NCBI GenBank assembly: GCA_016712675.1
Contig: JADJQR010000011.1
Span: 124,001 to 188,000, forward strand
Reading direction: 5' to 3'
DNA length: 64,000 nucleotides
Source: a bacterium
Lineage (GTDB): Bacteria; Krumholzibacteriota; Krumholzibacteriia; LZORAL124-64-63
This document shows, in pieces, positions 22,832 to 31,694 of the stretch; the stretch's first letter is position 1, and each line of letters begins with the position of its first letter. Under the pieces are notes generated by a model. That model ran no database searches. It was not told the DNA's origin and saw nothing but the letters and a program-made list of their open reading frames with translations. The position numbers and the translations under genes are program-made.

Positions 22832-25633
22832 TCAAGCGTCCTCCAAGGCGTAAGCGCGGCGGCGCGCCGCGATCTCCCCGGCGACCGCGAGCGCGGCGTC
22901 CAGCTCGGAAAGCCCGCGCTCGCGCATCAGGTTCAACCGGTGGTTTTTCTCCGACCCCTCGGTCTGCGCCAGCGCCAGCGCCAGCGGCGGCGGCACGATG
23001 CGCAACAGCGCCGGGGGGAACTTTTCCGAAAACAGCACCGCTTCGACGAAGCGGCCGGGCTGCTTGATCGCCAGGGTCAACAGGCGCTGGTGCTCGGCGC
23101 CGAGGTCGCGGAACTGCGCCACCTTGCGGGCTTCGTCCGCGCCCATGGACAGCAGCAGCCAGAACTCGGCCTGCGAGAGGATCTGCCGGGCCAGGTCGCC
23201 GGTGTCCGAGAAATCCTGGGTGCAGAAGACCAGCCAGCAGTCGAGCTTGCGCCAGACCTTGGTGCCGACCACGAAGCCCCGCGCGGTCAGCGGCTTTTTC
23301 GCGATGTAGTGGGCCTCGTCGAACCAGACTTCCGCGGGGCGGCCCGACGCTTGATGGCGCTCGCCGAGCGCGGTGATCTTGGCGAGCATGGCCAGCACCG
23401 CGAGCGACAGCATGTCCTCGTTGCCGCCGCCGGTGAGCAGGCCCAGGTCGACGTGCAGCACGTCGAAAGCGTCGTCCAGGCCCCCGCCGAAGCGGTTGAA
23501 AAAGTGCCCGCGCAGGCCCTGGGTCCACAGCGAGAGCGCGTCGGCCATCTGGCGCACCCGCAGCCGGATTTCCGGGATCGCCTCCCGCTCGGCCATCCGC
23601 AGCAGCGCCTCGGCCACGTCCGCCGGCCGGGCGTGCGCCGCGCCGGCGGCCTCGCTCGCCTCCAGCGCCCGGATCAGCGCGGCCTGCATCGCCGCCCGGT
23701 CGGACGTGGTCAGCGCCTCGACGTCGCGGTCGCGGCCGCCGGTGACCATGATTTCGGTCATGTGCAGCATCTCGGCCAGGTACGAGCGCTGCTCGTCCTC
23801 GTCCCCCTCCGGTGCCAGCTCGCCGCGGTGCTCGGCCAACGCCTGGCGGGTCTCGAAATAGGGCGGGAAGGACACGTCCTGGCCCCTCCCGAACAGGATT
23901 TCCCGGACGTCGAGGCCGCAGCGGGCGTAGTAGGCGCACATCAGGCCGAAGCTGTTGCCCTTCTCGATGATGATCTGCCGGGGCCGGTTGACGGCCATCG
24001 AGCACAGGGCCATGTTGATGGCGGTGGCGGATTTGCCGGCCCCGGTCGGCCCGAACACCACGGCGTGCGACACGCGCGCGCGGTCTTGCGGGTGGAAAAA
24101 GTTGATGTCGAACACCTGGCCGTCGCGCCGGTGCCAGCCCGCGAAACAGGGGTGGCAGGTGCCGGTCGAGCGCCCGAAGAACGGCAGCACCGCGGCCAGG
24201 TGGGAACCGTAGGTCATGCGCGAGCGCAGCGCGTGCCCCTTGTCGTGCGCCCAGCTGTAGACGCCCGGCAGCGCGCGCACGAAAGTGTCGTCCGCGATCA
24301 GGTCGAACTGGGGGGGGATCGCGTACAGCCCGCCGCCGGCCAGGACGGTGGTAGCCTGCTGCGTCACCCACTGGAGCGTCTCCAGGTCGGGCGCCCGCAG
24401 GAACGCGCCCATCTGCACGTTGTACACTTTTTCCCGCTGGCGCAGCGCCGCGCGCGCCTCCTCCAGCTGCTCCCGGGCGACGCGCGCGCCGTCGGAGCGC
24501 GTCTTGTCGACCTTGGCCTGCATCGCGTCCAGATGCCGCTCGACGGCGGCGGCGGCGCGCGGGACCACGGTCCAGTTCAGGATCGTTTCCGGCGGCATCC
24601 GGTCCCAGGGGCAGGCCAAAATTTTCTCCCCGTCTTGGACGTCGAGGGTCAACAGCCCGTCCGGCGGCGTCTTCTCGATGCCTTGCAAGGTCAGGTAGCG
24701 GGTGTAGACCGGGCCGAACCGCCACGCGCCCCGGTCGCGTTCGGGGTCGCGCTCGGGGATCGGCAGCGGCGGGTATTGCAGCACCCGCTGCGCCAGGTCC
24801 CAGGCCGCGCCCCGCGCCTCGGGCGGGGGGACCGGCGCGGCGGCCACCGCCGCCTCCGGGCTCTCGAAGCCGGCCACGTGGGGCGTCAGCCAGGGCGTCA
24901 GCCACGCGCACAAGCCCTGCTCGTCCAGGCGGCGCACCTCCACCCCGCACGCGGCCAGCGCCGCCTCGAACGGCGCGACCGCGCGGTTGAACTGCGCGGC
25001 CGGGGCGAGCCGGCCCCGCTTCCAGACCGCGGGCGGCGCTTTGCGGTAGAGGAAGCCGTACACCCGCAAGTCGATCGCCCGCCAGCCTTTCGCCCGGTGG
25101 CCCTCGCCCTGGCGGGTGTCGTCGAAAATGCCCCGCGGGGACCGCATGATGTCTTGGTGCTCCCGCACGGCCGCCAGCCACGCCTCGGTGAACGGCGTCT
25201 CGCGCGCGCGCTCCGCCGCTTGGCGGGCGAGCGCCGCCGCCTGGTCCGGCGGCGCGCGGTTTTCGAGATACAGCTGGAGGACGTAGGGGAAATGGTCGCC
25301 CTCCTCCGGCAAGAGGCTCAAGGCGTAGTCGAGCTTCCCGTTGAACTCCGCGCGCCGCGCTTCCGAGCTGGCGTCCAAATCCGCCGGCGAAAACCGGTAG
25401 GCCGCCCCCACCGACACCCCGTCGTCCAGCGAAAACAGCCGCTCGCCGGGATCGTGGCCGGCGAAGGGCAGGTAGTCGGCGAACGCCGGGTACGACCGGA
25501 ACAGCCGGCGGTACTCGTCCTGGCCGAGCGGCACCGTGGTCCCGGTCAGCGGCCAGTCGCCGAGCAGGCGGTGGAGCCATTGCACCGCCCGCGGCGGGCG
25601 GTCGACTTTGAGCGCGGCGGGGTTGTGGCTCAT
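22832..25633 (-). CDS. Conjugative transfer ATPase, VirB4/TraC-type (TIGR03744)
   Basis: 933 aa. Walker A VFGPTGAGKSATAINMAL lies around residue 527; Walker B region EVWFDEAHYIAKK around 765; also LVFCTQDFSDTGDLARQIL downstream. The N-terminal half is the family-specific docking domain. The length equals typical PFL_4706-family proteins (900-950). It powers assembly and substrate transport of the type IV channel from the inner membrane. The long opposite-strand open frame across 21.1-25.8 kb is only the GC-rich shadow of this gene. Confidence 0.93.
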   Translation of the reverse strand: MSHNPAALKVDRPPRAVQWLHRLLGDWPLTGTTVPLGQDEYRRLFRSYPAFADYLPFAGHDPGERLFSLDDGVSVGAAYRFSPADLDASSEARRAEFNGKLDYALSLLPEEGDHFPYVLQLYLENRAPPDQAAALARQAAERARETPFTEAWLAAVREHQDIMRSPRGIFDDTRQGEGHRAKGWRAIDLRVYGFLYRKAPPAVWKRGRLAPAAQFNRAVAPFEAALAACGVEVRRLDEQGLCAWLTPWLTPHVAGFESPEAAVAAAPVPPPEARGAAWDLAQRVLQYPPLPIPERDPERDRGAWRFGPVYTRYLTLQGIEKTPPDGLLTLDVQDGEKILACPWDRMPPETILNWTVVPRAAAAVERHLDAMQAKVDKTRSDGARVAREQLEEARAALRQREKVYNVQMGAFLRAPDLETLQWVTQQATTVLAGGGLYAIPPQFDLIADDTFVRALPGVYSWAHDKGHALRSRMTYGSHLAAVLPFFGRSTGTCHPCFAGWHRRDGQVFDINFFHPQDRARVSHAVVFGPTGAGKSATAINMALCSMAVNRPRQIIIEKGNSFGLMCAYYARCGLDVREILFGRGQDVSFPPYFETRQALAEHRGELAPEGDEDEQRSYLAEMLHMTEIMVTGGRDRDVEALTTSDRAAMQAALIRALEASEAAGAAHARPADVAEALLRMAEREAIPEIRLRVRQMADALSLWTQGLRGHFFNRFGGGLDDAFDVLHVDLGLLTGGGNEDMLSLAVLAMLAKITALGERHQASGRPAEVWFDEAHYIAKKPLTARGFVVGTKVWRKLDCWLVFCTQDFSDTGDLARQILSQAEFWLLLSMGADEARKVAQFRDLGAEHQRLLTLAIKQPGRFVEAVLFSEKFPPALLRIVPPPLALALAQTEGSEKNHRLNLMRERGLSELDAALAVAGEIAARRRAYALEDA

Positions 25634-25703
25634 CGGGTTGCTCCGCGAGAGGGCGCGGCGGCGCGAAATGGGCCGAGGCGGCGGGACGGGCTCCGGGCGC
25701 GCG

Positions 25704-26177
25704 TCACGGCGCGCCCTCCGGGGCGTAAACCCCTTCGCCCGGCGCGGCGTAGCGCGCGCCCTCCCGCAGCGTGAACGCGGTGTAGTAGCCCGGCACCGGC
25801 AAGTCGCCGCCCAGGTGCGGGTAGACGTAGCCGACGATCTCCGGGTTGGGCACGCGCCGGAAGTCGCGGCGCAGGTCGTCCAGCGCCGCTTGCGCCCCCC
25901 GGCTGTCGGCGTCGGCCTCGGGCGCGATCGCCTCGCCGGCCCACCCGGCCCGGACCACCTCCGGCGGCGGGCGGCGGTCCCGCCCGGGTTCCCCCGCGGG
26001 CGCGGGCGCCGCCTCGCCGGCCATGTGGCGCTCGTACACCTCCAGCGTGGTCGGCCCTTCGTCGGGCAGCAGGTCTTTTTCGCGCGGCCCGGAGGCGCAA
26101 CCGCCGAGGGCGAACAGGAGCGCGAGCGCGGCGGGCGCGCGCGCGCGCCCGGTGAAGCCGTCAGTCGAGAAGGTCAT
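25704..26177 (-). CDS. Conjugative transfer region lipoprotein (TIGR03751-like)
   Basis: 157 aa. N-terminal basic part, hydrophobic LALLFALGGCAS with the lipobox Cys near residue 27, then a conserved C-terminal block EIVGYVYPHLGGDLPVPGYY. The last word is typical for this lipoprotein of type-G systems. It overlaps the TraB-like gene end by 17 bp and precedes VirB4, its usual position. It probably acts as a VirB7-type outer-membrane core lipoprotein. Confidence 0.8.
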   Translation of the reverse strand: MTFSTDGFTGRARAPAALALLFALGGCASGPREKDLLPDEGPTTLEVYERHMAGEAAPAPAGEPGRDRRPPPEVVRAGWAGEAIAPEADADSRGAQAALDDLRRDFRRVPNPEIVGYVYPHLGGDLPVPGYYTAFTLREGARYAAPGEGVYAPEGAP

Positions 26178-27792
26178 GGGAAACTCCCGAGCCGTAGCCG
26201 TAGCTCAGCTTGCGGCCGCCGGTGTCGTAGTCGATGGGGATCTGGGTTTCGACGAAGATTTGCACGTCGATCCCGGGCGGGACGTAGATCACGTCGAACG
26301 CCCCCTCGGCGCGTTCGGCCACGTAGTCGGCGATCTCGCCGGCGGTGCCGCCGAGCCCTTTTCCGAGGGCGTACTCGTACGTGTTGCCGGAGACGAAGCT
26401 CGACAGGCTGCCTCCGTAGTCGCGCTGGGTCGTCACCTGCGCTTGCGCGTAGGCGTTGGCCAGGCCGTCCAAAAAGGCGGCCATGCCCCGGTCCTTGAGG
26501 TAAGAGCCGGCGTTGTTGAAATAGCGGCCCCGGATGCAGGGCTTGCCCCAGGGGTCGGTGAGGTAGCCCAGCGTCTCGTTGACCGAGCCGGCGGCTTGGG
26601 CGGTGCCTTTGCCGCGGTGGACGGTGTGGATGCGGCCGTCCTCGAACGTGAACGTGACGGTGTCGATGTAGGCGCGCACGCAGGATTGCTCGCGCACGCC
26701 CACGGCGTAACCGGTCCACACCGCGTCGGCGACGCCGGGGATGCGGTGGCCGTTGGAGGCGAGGTTGGTCGCGCCGGTGATCAGCTTGAAGCGGAACGGG
26801 TCGGTCAGCTTCCCCCGGAACGGCACGCGCCCGACCAAGGGGGTCATGGTGCTGTTTTGGACCAGCGTCGCCGCGTCGGGGATCGTGTACACCGGGATCA
26901 CGGCCGTCGCGCCGTCCTTGCCGGGCTTGACCGTGAAAGGGTAGCGCCGGGGTTCGAGCGACGCGGCCTCGCGCCCGCCCGCGCCCGGCGACCGCGCCCG
27001 CGTGCCGCCGGCGCCGGTGCCGTACGCCGCCAGCGTGACGTAATCGTCTTTCAGGCCCGCGACGCTCTTGGAGCCGGCGCGCGCGCCCCGCGCCCCGCCC
27101 TCGCGCTCCCCGGCGGCCACCATGCCCGACAGCCGGTCGCTGAAACTCTCCAGGCCGGGGATGGCGCGCAACTGATCCAGCGCGCCGGGCGCGAGCTGCA
27201 CCGGGCCGGGCGCGGCGTCGTTCGGGCGCGCCTCGGCGGCCGGCGGGGCGGGCGGGGCGAGAACCCGGTTCGCTTCCGGGCGGCGCGCCGCGGCCTCCGC
27301 TTCCGCCTCCGCCGCCTTGCGCCCGTCCGCCAGCTGCTGGCGCAGCGCGGCCTGCTCGGTTTTCAGCCGCTCGACCTCCCCTTTCAGGCTCGCCACCACC
27401 GGCGCGTCCGCCGCCTTCTCGATCTTGTCGTCCAGCGTTTTCTGCGCCTCGCGCAGGGCGGCGTTGAGGCGCTCGATCTCCTGTTGGGCTTGCGCCGTCG
27501 CTTTTTGGGCCGACTCGCGCGCCTGCGCGGCGGCCCGGTCGCGGTCGAGGAGGCGCTGGTTTTCGGTCTGGTCGAACCGGTAGCGCATGTCCTGGAGCAT
27601 CGCGGCCATTTTCTTGAGCTCCTCGGCGTAGGTCGGATCGTCGCCCCGGCGCGCGGGCGCTTCCTCGGTTCGGGCCTTGTGCGCCAAGGACGCCGGCCCC
27701 TCGCGGGTGGCCAGCAGGTAAACACCGGCCAGCGCCGCGAGGGTCAGGCCGACGACGCTGTATTTAAGAACCGAACCGGAGGGTAGACGCAT
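26161..27792 (-). CDS. TraB/VirB10-like core protein, PFL_4705-like (TIGR03752)
   Basis: 543 aa. One inner-membrane helix at ~10-27, a coiled coil of ~110 residues (55-165, with QQEIERLNAALREAQKTLDD), a Pro-rich linker, then a VirB10-type beta domain with AVIPVYTIPDAATLVQNSTM, GKPCIRGRYFNNAGSYL and a C-terminal VQIFVETQIPIDYDTGG. It spans the periplasm and links the ATPases to the outer-membrane pore. The start overlaps the upstream gene by 29 bp. Confidence 0.85.
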   Translation of the reverse strand: MRLPSGSVLKYSVVGLTLAALAGVYLLATREGPASLAHKARTEEAPARRGDDPTYAEELKKMAAMLQDMRYRFDQTENQRLLDRDRAAAQARESAQKATAQAQQEIERLNAALREAQKTLDDKIEKAADAPVVASLKGEVERLKTEQAALRQQLADGRKAAEAEAEAAARRPEANRVLAPPAPPAAEARPNDAAPGPVQLAPGALDQLRAIPGLESFSDRLSGMVAAGEREGGARGARAGSKSVAGLKDDYVTLAAYGTGAGGTRARSPGAGGREAASLEPRRYPFTVKPGKDGATAVIPVYTIPDAATLVQNSTMTPLVGRVPFRGKLTDPFRFKLITGATNLASNGHRIPGVADAVWTGYAVGVREQSCVRAYIDTVTFTFEDGRIHTVHRGKGTAQAAGSVNETLGYLTDPWGKPCIRGRYFNNAGSYLKDRGMAAFLDGLANAYAQAQVTTQRDYGGSLSSFVSGNTYEYALGKGLGGTAGEIADYVAERAEGAFDVIYVPPGIDVQIFVETQIPIDYDTGGRKLSYGYGSGVSHDLLD

Positions 27793-28750
27793 TTCGGGCG
27801 ACCGCCTGGTTGAAGGGTTGACGGGTGACGAGAACCCAGACCGTGCCGCTGTGCCCGCTTCCCGCGGGGCCGAGCGCGGGGTGCAGCGCGGCGGCGAAGG
27901 TCAGGTCGCCGCGCAGCGCGAGCGGGTCGAACGGCACCTCGAAGGCGGCGCGGTTGGTGACGCCGAGCGCGGTCACGTACAGGTCGCCCGCCTTCCACTG
28001 GCGCAGCGGCCGGACCGTGAGAAAGGCCGATTGCACCCGCACCCAATCGCGGGTGTCGACGGGGGCGACCGGTACGGCGGCGGCGTCCAGCTTCGGGATC
28101 AGGCGCGCCGGGCCGCTGTAGTGGGCGAGCGCGAAGCGGGCCAAAGCCGCGTAGTCCGGCCGGCCGGCGCGGCCGCCGCCGGCCGGCGCGCCCTTCAGAA
28201 AATCGGGGAGCAGCGCCCCAGCGGCCCGCTCCAGCCGCGTCCGCTCGTCGGGGGCGGCCGCGCCGGCCGCCGCCGCCGCGTCCAGCAGCGGGTCGGTCAC
28301 CACCAGCCGCTCCGGCGGCGCGATGTCGGCGCGGGCGCCGACGTCCAGCTGGTAGAGGGTCCCGCCGACCGAGGTGGCCAACACGCGGGCGGGCTCGAAA
28401 GGGGTTTTGGCGGTCCAGTACAGCTGCCCGCCCGGCGCGAGCACGACCCGCGACTGGCGCTCCAGACCCGCCGGCACGTCCAGGTCCACGATGGGTTCCG
28501 GAAAATCGATCCGGCGTTCCGCGCCCACTTTCAGCGGGACCGCGAGCGGGTCGCCCCGCCACGGCACGCGGGTTGCGGGCGAGGCCGTTTCGCGGCCGCG
28601 ATCGCCCCCGCCGAATGCGGCGGGCGCGGCGTCCGGGGCGACAGCGGCGGCGATCTCCTCGGCGCGCCCGCCGTCCGGGGCGAGCGCCGCGGCGAGCGCC
28701 AGCGCGACCGCCGGCAGCGTGGAGCCAAAGGGGCGATAACGTCTTTTCAC
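27764..28750 (-). CDS. TraK/VirB9-like protein, PFL_4704-like (TIGR03749, DUF3438)
   Basis: 328 aa from a GTG at 28750 with GGAGG five bases upstream. Signal peptide (LPAVALALAAALAPDGG), then the conserved DPLAVPLKVGAERRIDFPEP and SVGGTLYQLDVGA strands, and the C-terminal GTVWVLVTRQPFNQAV. The beta-rich make-up and the place between the PFL_4703- and PFL_4705-like genes mark it as the periplasmic/outer-membrane core component of the channel. Confidence 0.8.
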   Translation of the reverse strand: MKRRYRPFGSTLPAVALALAAALAPDGGRAEEIAAAVAPDAAPAAFGGGDRGRETASPATRVPWRGDPLAVPLKVGAERRIDFPEPIVDLDVPAGLERQSRVVLAPGGQLYWTAKTPFEPARVLATSVGGTLYQLDVGARADIAPPERLVVTDPLLDAAAAAGAAAPDERTRLERAAGALLPDFLKGAPAGGGRAGRPDYAALARFALAHYSGPARLIPKLDAAAVPVAPVDTRDWVRVQSAFLTVRPLRQWKAGDLYVTALGVTNRAAFEVPFDPLALRGDLTFAAALHPALGPAGSGHSGTVWVLVTRQPFNQAVARNASTLRFGS

Positions 28751-28779
28751 GGTGGCCTCCGACAAGCGGGACAGGGCGG

Positions 28780-29400
28780 TTAGGGGGCGGTGTCGACCGG
28801 CCGCGTGCCGGGGGGCGCGTAGCAGTCGAACGCCAGCTGGTAGGCGTTGTTTTGCACCGGGATCGGGTAGCGGACCACCCGCATCGGGTAGTGGTAGCGC
28901 CGGCGGCGGGTCTCCACGCCTTTGACGTGCTCCTCCAGGAGGTACTGCAAGCGCACGACCCACACGTCGCCGTCGAGGCGCTCGACCTTGTCCGGCTCGA
29001 AGATTTCGTCGCCGACCGGCAACAGCTTGCGTGTGCGGTTGTCGTAGAGGCTCGCGTTGCGCTCGCGGTGCATTTTCAGGTCTTCCCGGCAGCTCGGGGT
29101 CAGGTAGTCGCGCAGCGCCTCCACGGTTTTGAGGTAGTCCTCGGCGCAGTCGGTGGCGCAGTAGTTGAGCCGCGTGATCAGCAGCTTGGCGAAGGCGTAG
29201 ATGTAGGACGGCCCGATTTCGTCGGGCTTGACGAACTGCGGCCGGGTCAGGTCGGGCGGCACGTAGACGCGCAGTTGCGCCGGCAGGCGCCAGACCCCCA
29301 GGCCGATCAGGGCCAGCAGCACGCCCAAGAGGGCGATGATGCGGTCGCGGAAGCGGAGGTCTTGCTCCCGGGCGGCGGTGGCGGTTTTGGCGACGGGCAT
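28780..29400 (-). CDS. TraE-like protein, PFL_4703-like (TIGR03746, DUF2895)
   Basis: 206 aa. Cytoplasmic N-terminus, one membrane helix at ~23-40, then a periplasmic domain with IYAFAKLLITRLNYCATDCA, YLLEEHVKGVETRRRRYHYP and the C-terminal VQNNAYQLAFDCY. The fold is of VirB8/TraE type, a nucleation factor of the channel. Typical length. It is 16 bp after the DUF3487-like gene. Confidence 0.82.
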   Translation of the reverse strand: MPVAKTATAAREQDLRFRDRIIALLGVLLALIGLGVWRLPAQLRVYVPPDLTRPQFVKPDEIGPSYIYAFAKLLITRLNYCATDCAEDYLKTVEALRDYLTPSCREDLKMHRERNASLYDNRTRKLLPVGDEIFEPDKVERLDGDVWVVRLQYLLEEHVKGVETRRRRYHYPMRVVRYPIPVQNNAYQLAFDCYAPPGTRPVDTAP

Positions 29401-29416
29401 GGCGGGCGTCTCTCCT

Positions 29417-29773
29417 TCAGCGGAGGCGCGTCCCCCCCGCCGGGCGGGAGGTGCGCTGCGATTGGTAGGTCAGGCCCGCCCGGATGAAGGGCGCGCGCGG
29501 CCGTTTGACCGCGCGCGCGTGCACCTCGTAGTGGAGGGGCTTGCCGGCGCGGGTCGCGTGCAGGCGATACATGAAGGCGTAGCTGAACCCCACCCAGACC
29601 AGCAGCCCGACGGCGAGCCCGCCCGGCGAGCGGGTGAGGACGACCAGCGCGGCGGTGACCAGCAGCGCGATCGCGGCCCCGCGCCAGGCGGAGGTGACGA
29701 TCTCGCTCCAGGTGCACCCGAAATAGACGATGGGCTCGCGCTCCAGCGCGTGGAGGGGCAGGTCCGGTTTCAT
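29417..29773 (-). CDS. TIGR03750-like membrane protein (DUF3487)
   Basis: 118 aa. Starts LPLHALEREPIVYFGCTWSE, with two membrane helices (~30-47 and ~52-70), then a cytoplasmic basic tail. The 'EPxVxxGxTxxE' opening is the family mark; proteins of this kind are TraL-like pilus-assembly membrane factors. Its ATG follows directly on the stop of the pilin-like gene with no spacing. Confidence 0.78.
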   Translation of the reverse strand: MKPDLPLHALEREPIVYFGCTWSEIVTSAWRGAAIALLVTAALVVLTRSPGGLAVGLLVWVGFSYAFMYRLHATRAGKPLHYEVHARAVKRPRAPFIRAGLTYQSQRTSRPAGGTRLR

Positions 29774-30208
29774 TCAGCCGCCGCCGATGGTGATGGTGGG
29801 GTTGATGTTCAGTCCGGTGAACCACTTCACCACCAGGGCGGCGAGCACCGCGGCGAAAATCAGCACCGCGATCACGAAGGCCATGGTTTTGAGGAACGAC
29901 CCCCACTCGCCGCGCGCGCGCGCCTCGGTCAGCGAGGAAAACACGTCGCCGATCCCGCCCATCACCCCGAAGGCCAGCATGACGAACACGCCGCCGAGGG
30001 CCACGATGAGCAGGACGGTGATGGCCTGCTCCAAAAACGTTTTCCCCGCCAGGCCGGCGGGCAGGATCGTGTCGACGTTGAAGTCCTGGGCCAGCGCCGG
30101 ATCGGGGACAACCAACAGGCATAACGCCAGGGCCACCACCGTCCAGACGGCGGCGCGCGAAGGCCGGAGAACCCGGAGGGCCGTCCGGTTGAGCGTCGAA
30201 ATTACCAT
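29774..30208 (-). CDS. Pilin-like membrane protein, PFL_4702-like (TIGR03745, DUF2976)
   Basis: 144 aa. Long N-terminal signal (TVVALALCLLVVPDPALA cleaved before QDF), then a mature part with two membrane helices (~68-92, ~115-138) and a short C-terminal INPTITIGGG. Size and architecture are those of TraA/VirB2-type pilin-like proteins. It overlaps the stop of the upstream gene by 7 bp. Probable major component of the mating pilus or channel lining. Confidence 0.78.
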   Translation of the reverse strand: MVISTLNRTALRVLRPSRAAVWTVVALALCLLVVPDPALAQDFNVDTILPAGLAGKTFLEQAITVLLIVALGGVFVMLAFGVMGGIGDVFSSLTEARARGEWGSFLKTMAFVIAVLIFAAVLAALVVKWFTGLNINPTITIGGG

Positions 30209-30447
30209 CGGTAAAACACTCCCAAACTGAGGATGAACAGCGAAAACGCCGCCGCGACCAGCAGCAGCACGTGCGCCGCGCGGAGCACGGCTCCCCGCAG
30301 CGCTTCGGCCTGGGTCCTGAAAACCCAGGCCAAAGTCAAGAGCACCCCCAGCGCGGCGCACGCCGCGAGCAGGGCGGCCGCGAAGCTGGTCGCCTGCACT
30401 TTCGTGCCCGCCTGAAAGGCGCCCAAGATGTCGGCGGCGGTGGGCAT
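30202..30447 (-). CDS. Small ICE membrane protein (TIGR03758, DUF3262)
   Basis: 81 aa with the family opening MPTAADILGAFQAGTKVQ and two membrane helices (~23-42, ~58-78). It is constant in type-G systems between the RAQPRD and DUF2976 genes. Size suggests a VirB3- or pilin-accessory role; this is inferred from position. Confidence 0.75.
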   Translation of the reverse strand: MPTAADILGAFQAGTKVQATSFAAALLAACAALGVLLTLAWVFRTQAEALRGAVLRAAHVLLLVAAAFSLFILSLGVFYRW

Positions 30448-30450
30448 GGC

Positions 30451-30771
30451 TCAGCGCCGCCGGGTCAGCGACCCGCTTTCCGGGCGCGGCGGCGTCGCGC
30501 GCGCCAGCGCGTGCGACTCGTTCAAATACGCCTCCGCCCGCGACCGGGTGAGGCGCAGCTGGGCGACCAGCGCGCCGTAGTCGAAGCTCACCGGCGCCGC
30601 GTCCCGGCCGTAGCGCCGGGCCATCCGCCCCGCGCGCGCGATGAGGTAATCCATCTCTTGCACCAGGGCCGCGATCTCCGCCCGCTGGCGGGCGTCTTGC
30701 GCCGCCGCCGGCGGCGTGGGCGACAGCAGCGCGGCGGCGAGCAGCGCGGCGAGGGACAGTCGGGCGATCAT
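30451..30771 (-). CDS. RAQPRD family ICE protein (TIGR01690)
   Basis: 106 aa. Signal peptide (LSLAALLAAALLSPTPPAAA), mature start QDARQRAEIAALVQEMDYL, which aligns with the RAQPRD family's conserved helix. The end is basic. The protein is periplasmic with unknown exact role in conjugation. It overlaps the second transglycosylase gene by 4 bp (ATGA). Confidence 0.75.
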   Translation of the reverse strand: MIARLSLAALLAAALLSPTPPAAAQDARQRAEIAALVQEMDYLIARAGRMARRYGRDAAPVSFDYGALVAQLRLTRSRAEAYLNESHALARATPPRPESGSLTRRR

Positions 30772-31694
30772 GGGCGCACTCCTGAGCGAGCCGGCGACGG
30801 GGCCGCGCGGAGCGCCAGCTGGCGCGCCACCCGGGCGACGTAGGTTCGGGTTTCCGGGTAGGGCGGGACGCGGCGGCCGTGCTTCAGGACCGCGCCTTCG
30901 CCGGCGTTGTAGCCGGCCACCGCGAGCGCGAGGTCGCGCCCGAAGTAGTCGAGCAGCCATTTGAGGTAGCGCATCCCCGCCCGCAGGTTGGCTTCGGGCT
31001 CGCCCCGCCGCTCGCGCGCCAGGCCGAAGCGCTCGGCGGTCCGGGGCATCAGCTGCATCAGGCCCACGGCGTCCTTGGGCGACACCGCAGCCGGGTCGTA
31101 GGCCGATTCGACGGCGACCACCGCGTGGGCGAGCGCCGGGTCCAGCCCCTCCTCGCGGGCCACCCGATCCACCAGAGGCCCCCAGCGCCGGGCGCGCGCG
31201 CCCGGCCCGGCGGGCGGAGGTTCGGGGGCGCCGGCGGCGGGGGGCGCGCGCTCGGCGGCCAGCGCCAGCGCCAGGTGCCTCGCCGCTTCGTTCAGCGTCA
31301 CCCTGGGCGAGGTGGCCGCCCGCGCGGGCAGGTCCGGCGCGCTGTCCCAAGGGAGTCCCAAGGGGCCGAGGTACAGCGAAAGCCCCGCCGCGCGACCGGC
31401 GTCCAGCACCCGCGCCATCGCCGCGCGATCGCGCGGGAACGCCGTCTCGCAGCGCGCGCCCGAGCACAGGCGCACGGCCCACGGCCAGGGCGCCGGGGCC
31501 TCGGCGAACCGGGATCGCCGGCCCGACGCGCGCAGCGCCAGGCGGTACAGCGCGTCGGCGGACAGCCCGTGCCGGGCGGCGACATCCCGGTACAGCGCCG
31601 GAACCGCCTCCGCGCGCGCGGGGCCGGCGAGCGCCAACCCCAGCGCCGCCGCCGGCGCGAGCCACCACCTTCCCGGAACGCGGCGCACGGTCAA
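30768..31694 (-). CDS. Lytic transglycosylase 2 with extra N-terminal domain
   Basis: 308 aa. Signal peptide (WWLAPAAALGLALAGPARA), a ~120-residue N-terminal part with one cysteine pair (CSGARC), then an SLT domain with catalytic Glu in AVVAVESAYDP and GLMQLMP, and the end motif LAVAGYNAGEGAVLKHGRRVP. It cuts peptidoglycan for passage of the channel. It overlaps the first transglycosylase gene by 4 bp; the two are diverged paralogs, and its N-terminal domain resembles the ICE family of TIGR03759-adjacent proteins in position. Confidence 0.85.
   Translation of the reverse strand: MTVRRVPGRWWLAPAAALGLALAGPARAEAVPALYRDVAARHGLSADALYRLALRASGRRSRFAEAPAPWPWAVRLCSGARCETAFPRDRAAMARVLDAGRAAGLSLYLGPLGLPWDSAPDLPARAATSPRVTLNEAARHLALALAAERAPPAAGAPEPPPAGPGARARRWGPLVDRVAREEGLDPALAHAVVAVESAYDPAAVSPKDAVGLMQLMPRTAERFGLARERRGEPEANLRAGMRYLKWLLDYFGRDLALAVAGYNAGEGAVLKHGRRVPPYPETRTYVARVARQLALRAAPSPARSGVRP

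Noticed and set aside
21092-25774. 1560-codon + strand open frame opposite VirB4
   Set aside because: GC-rich third positions keep the antisense frame open; the opposite strand has clear VirB4 and TIGR03755-type genes. No family in the + frame.
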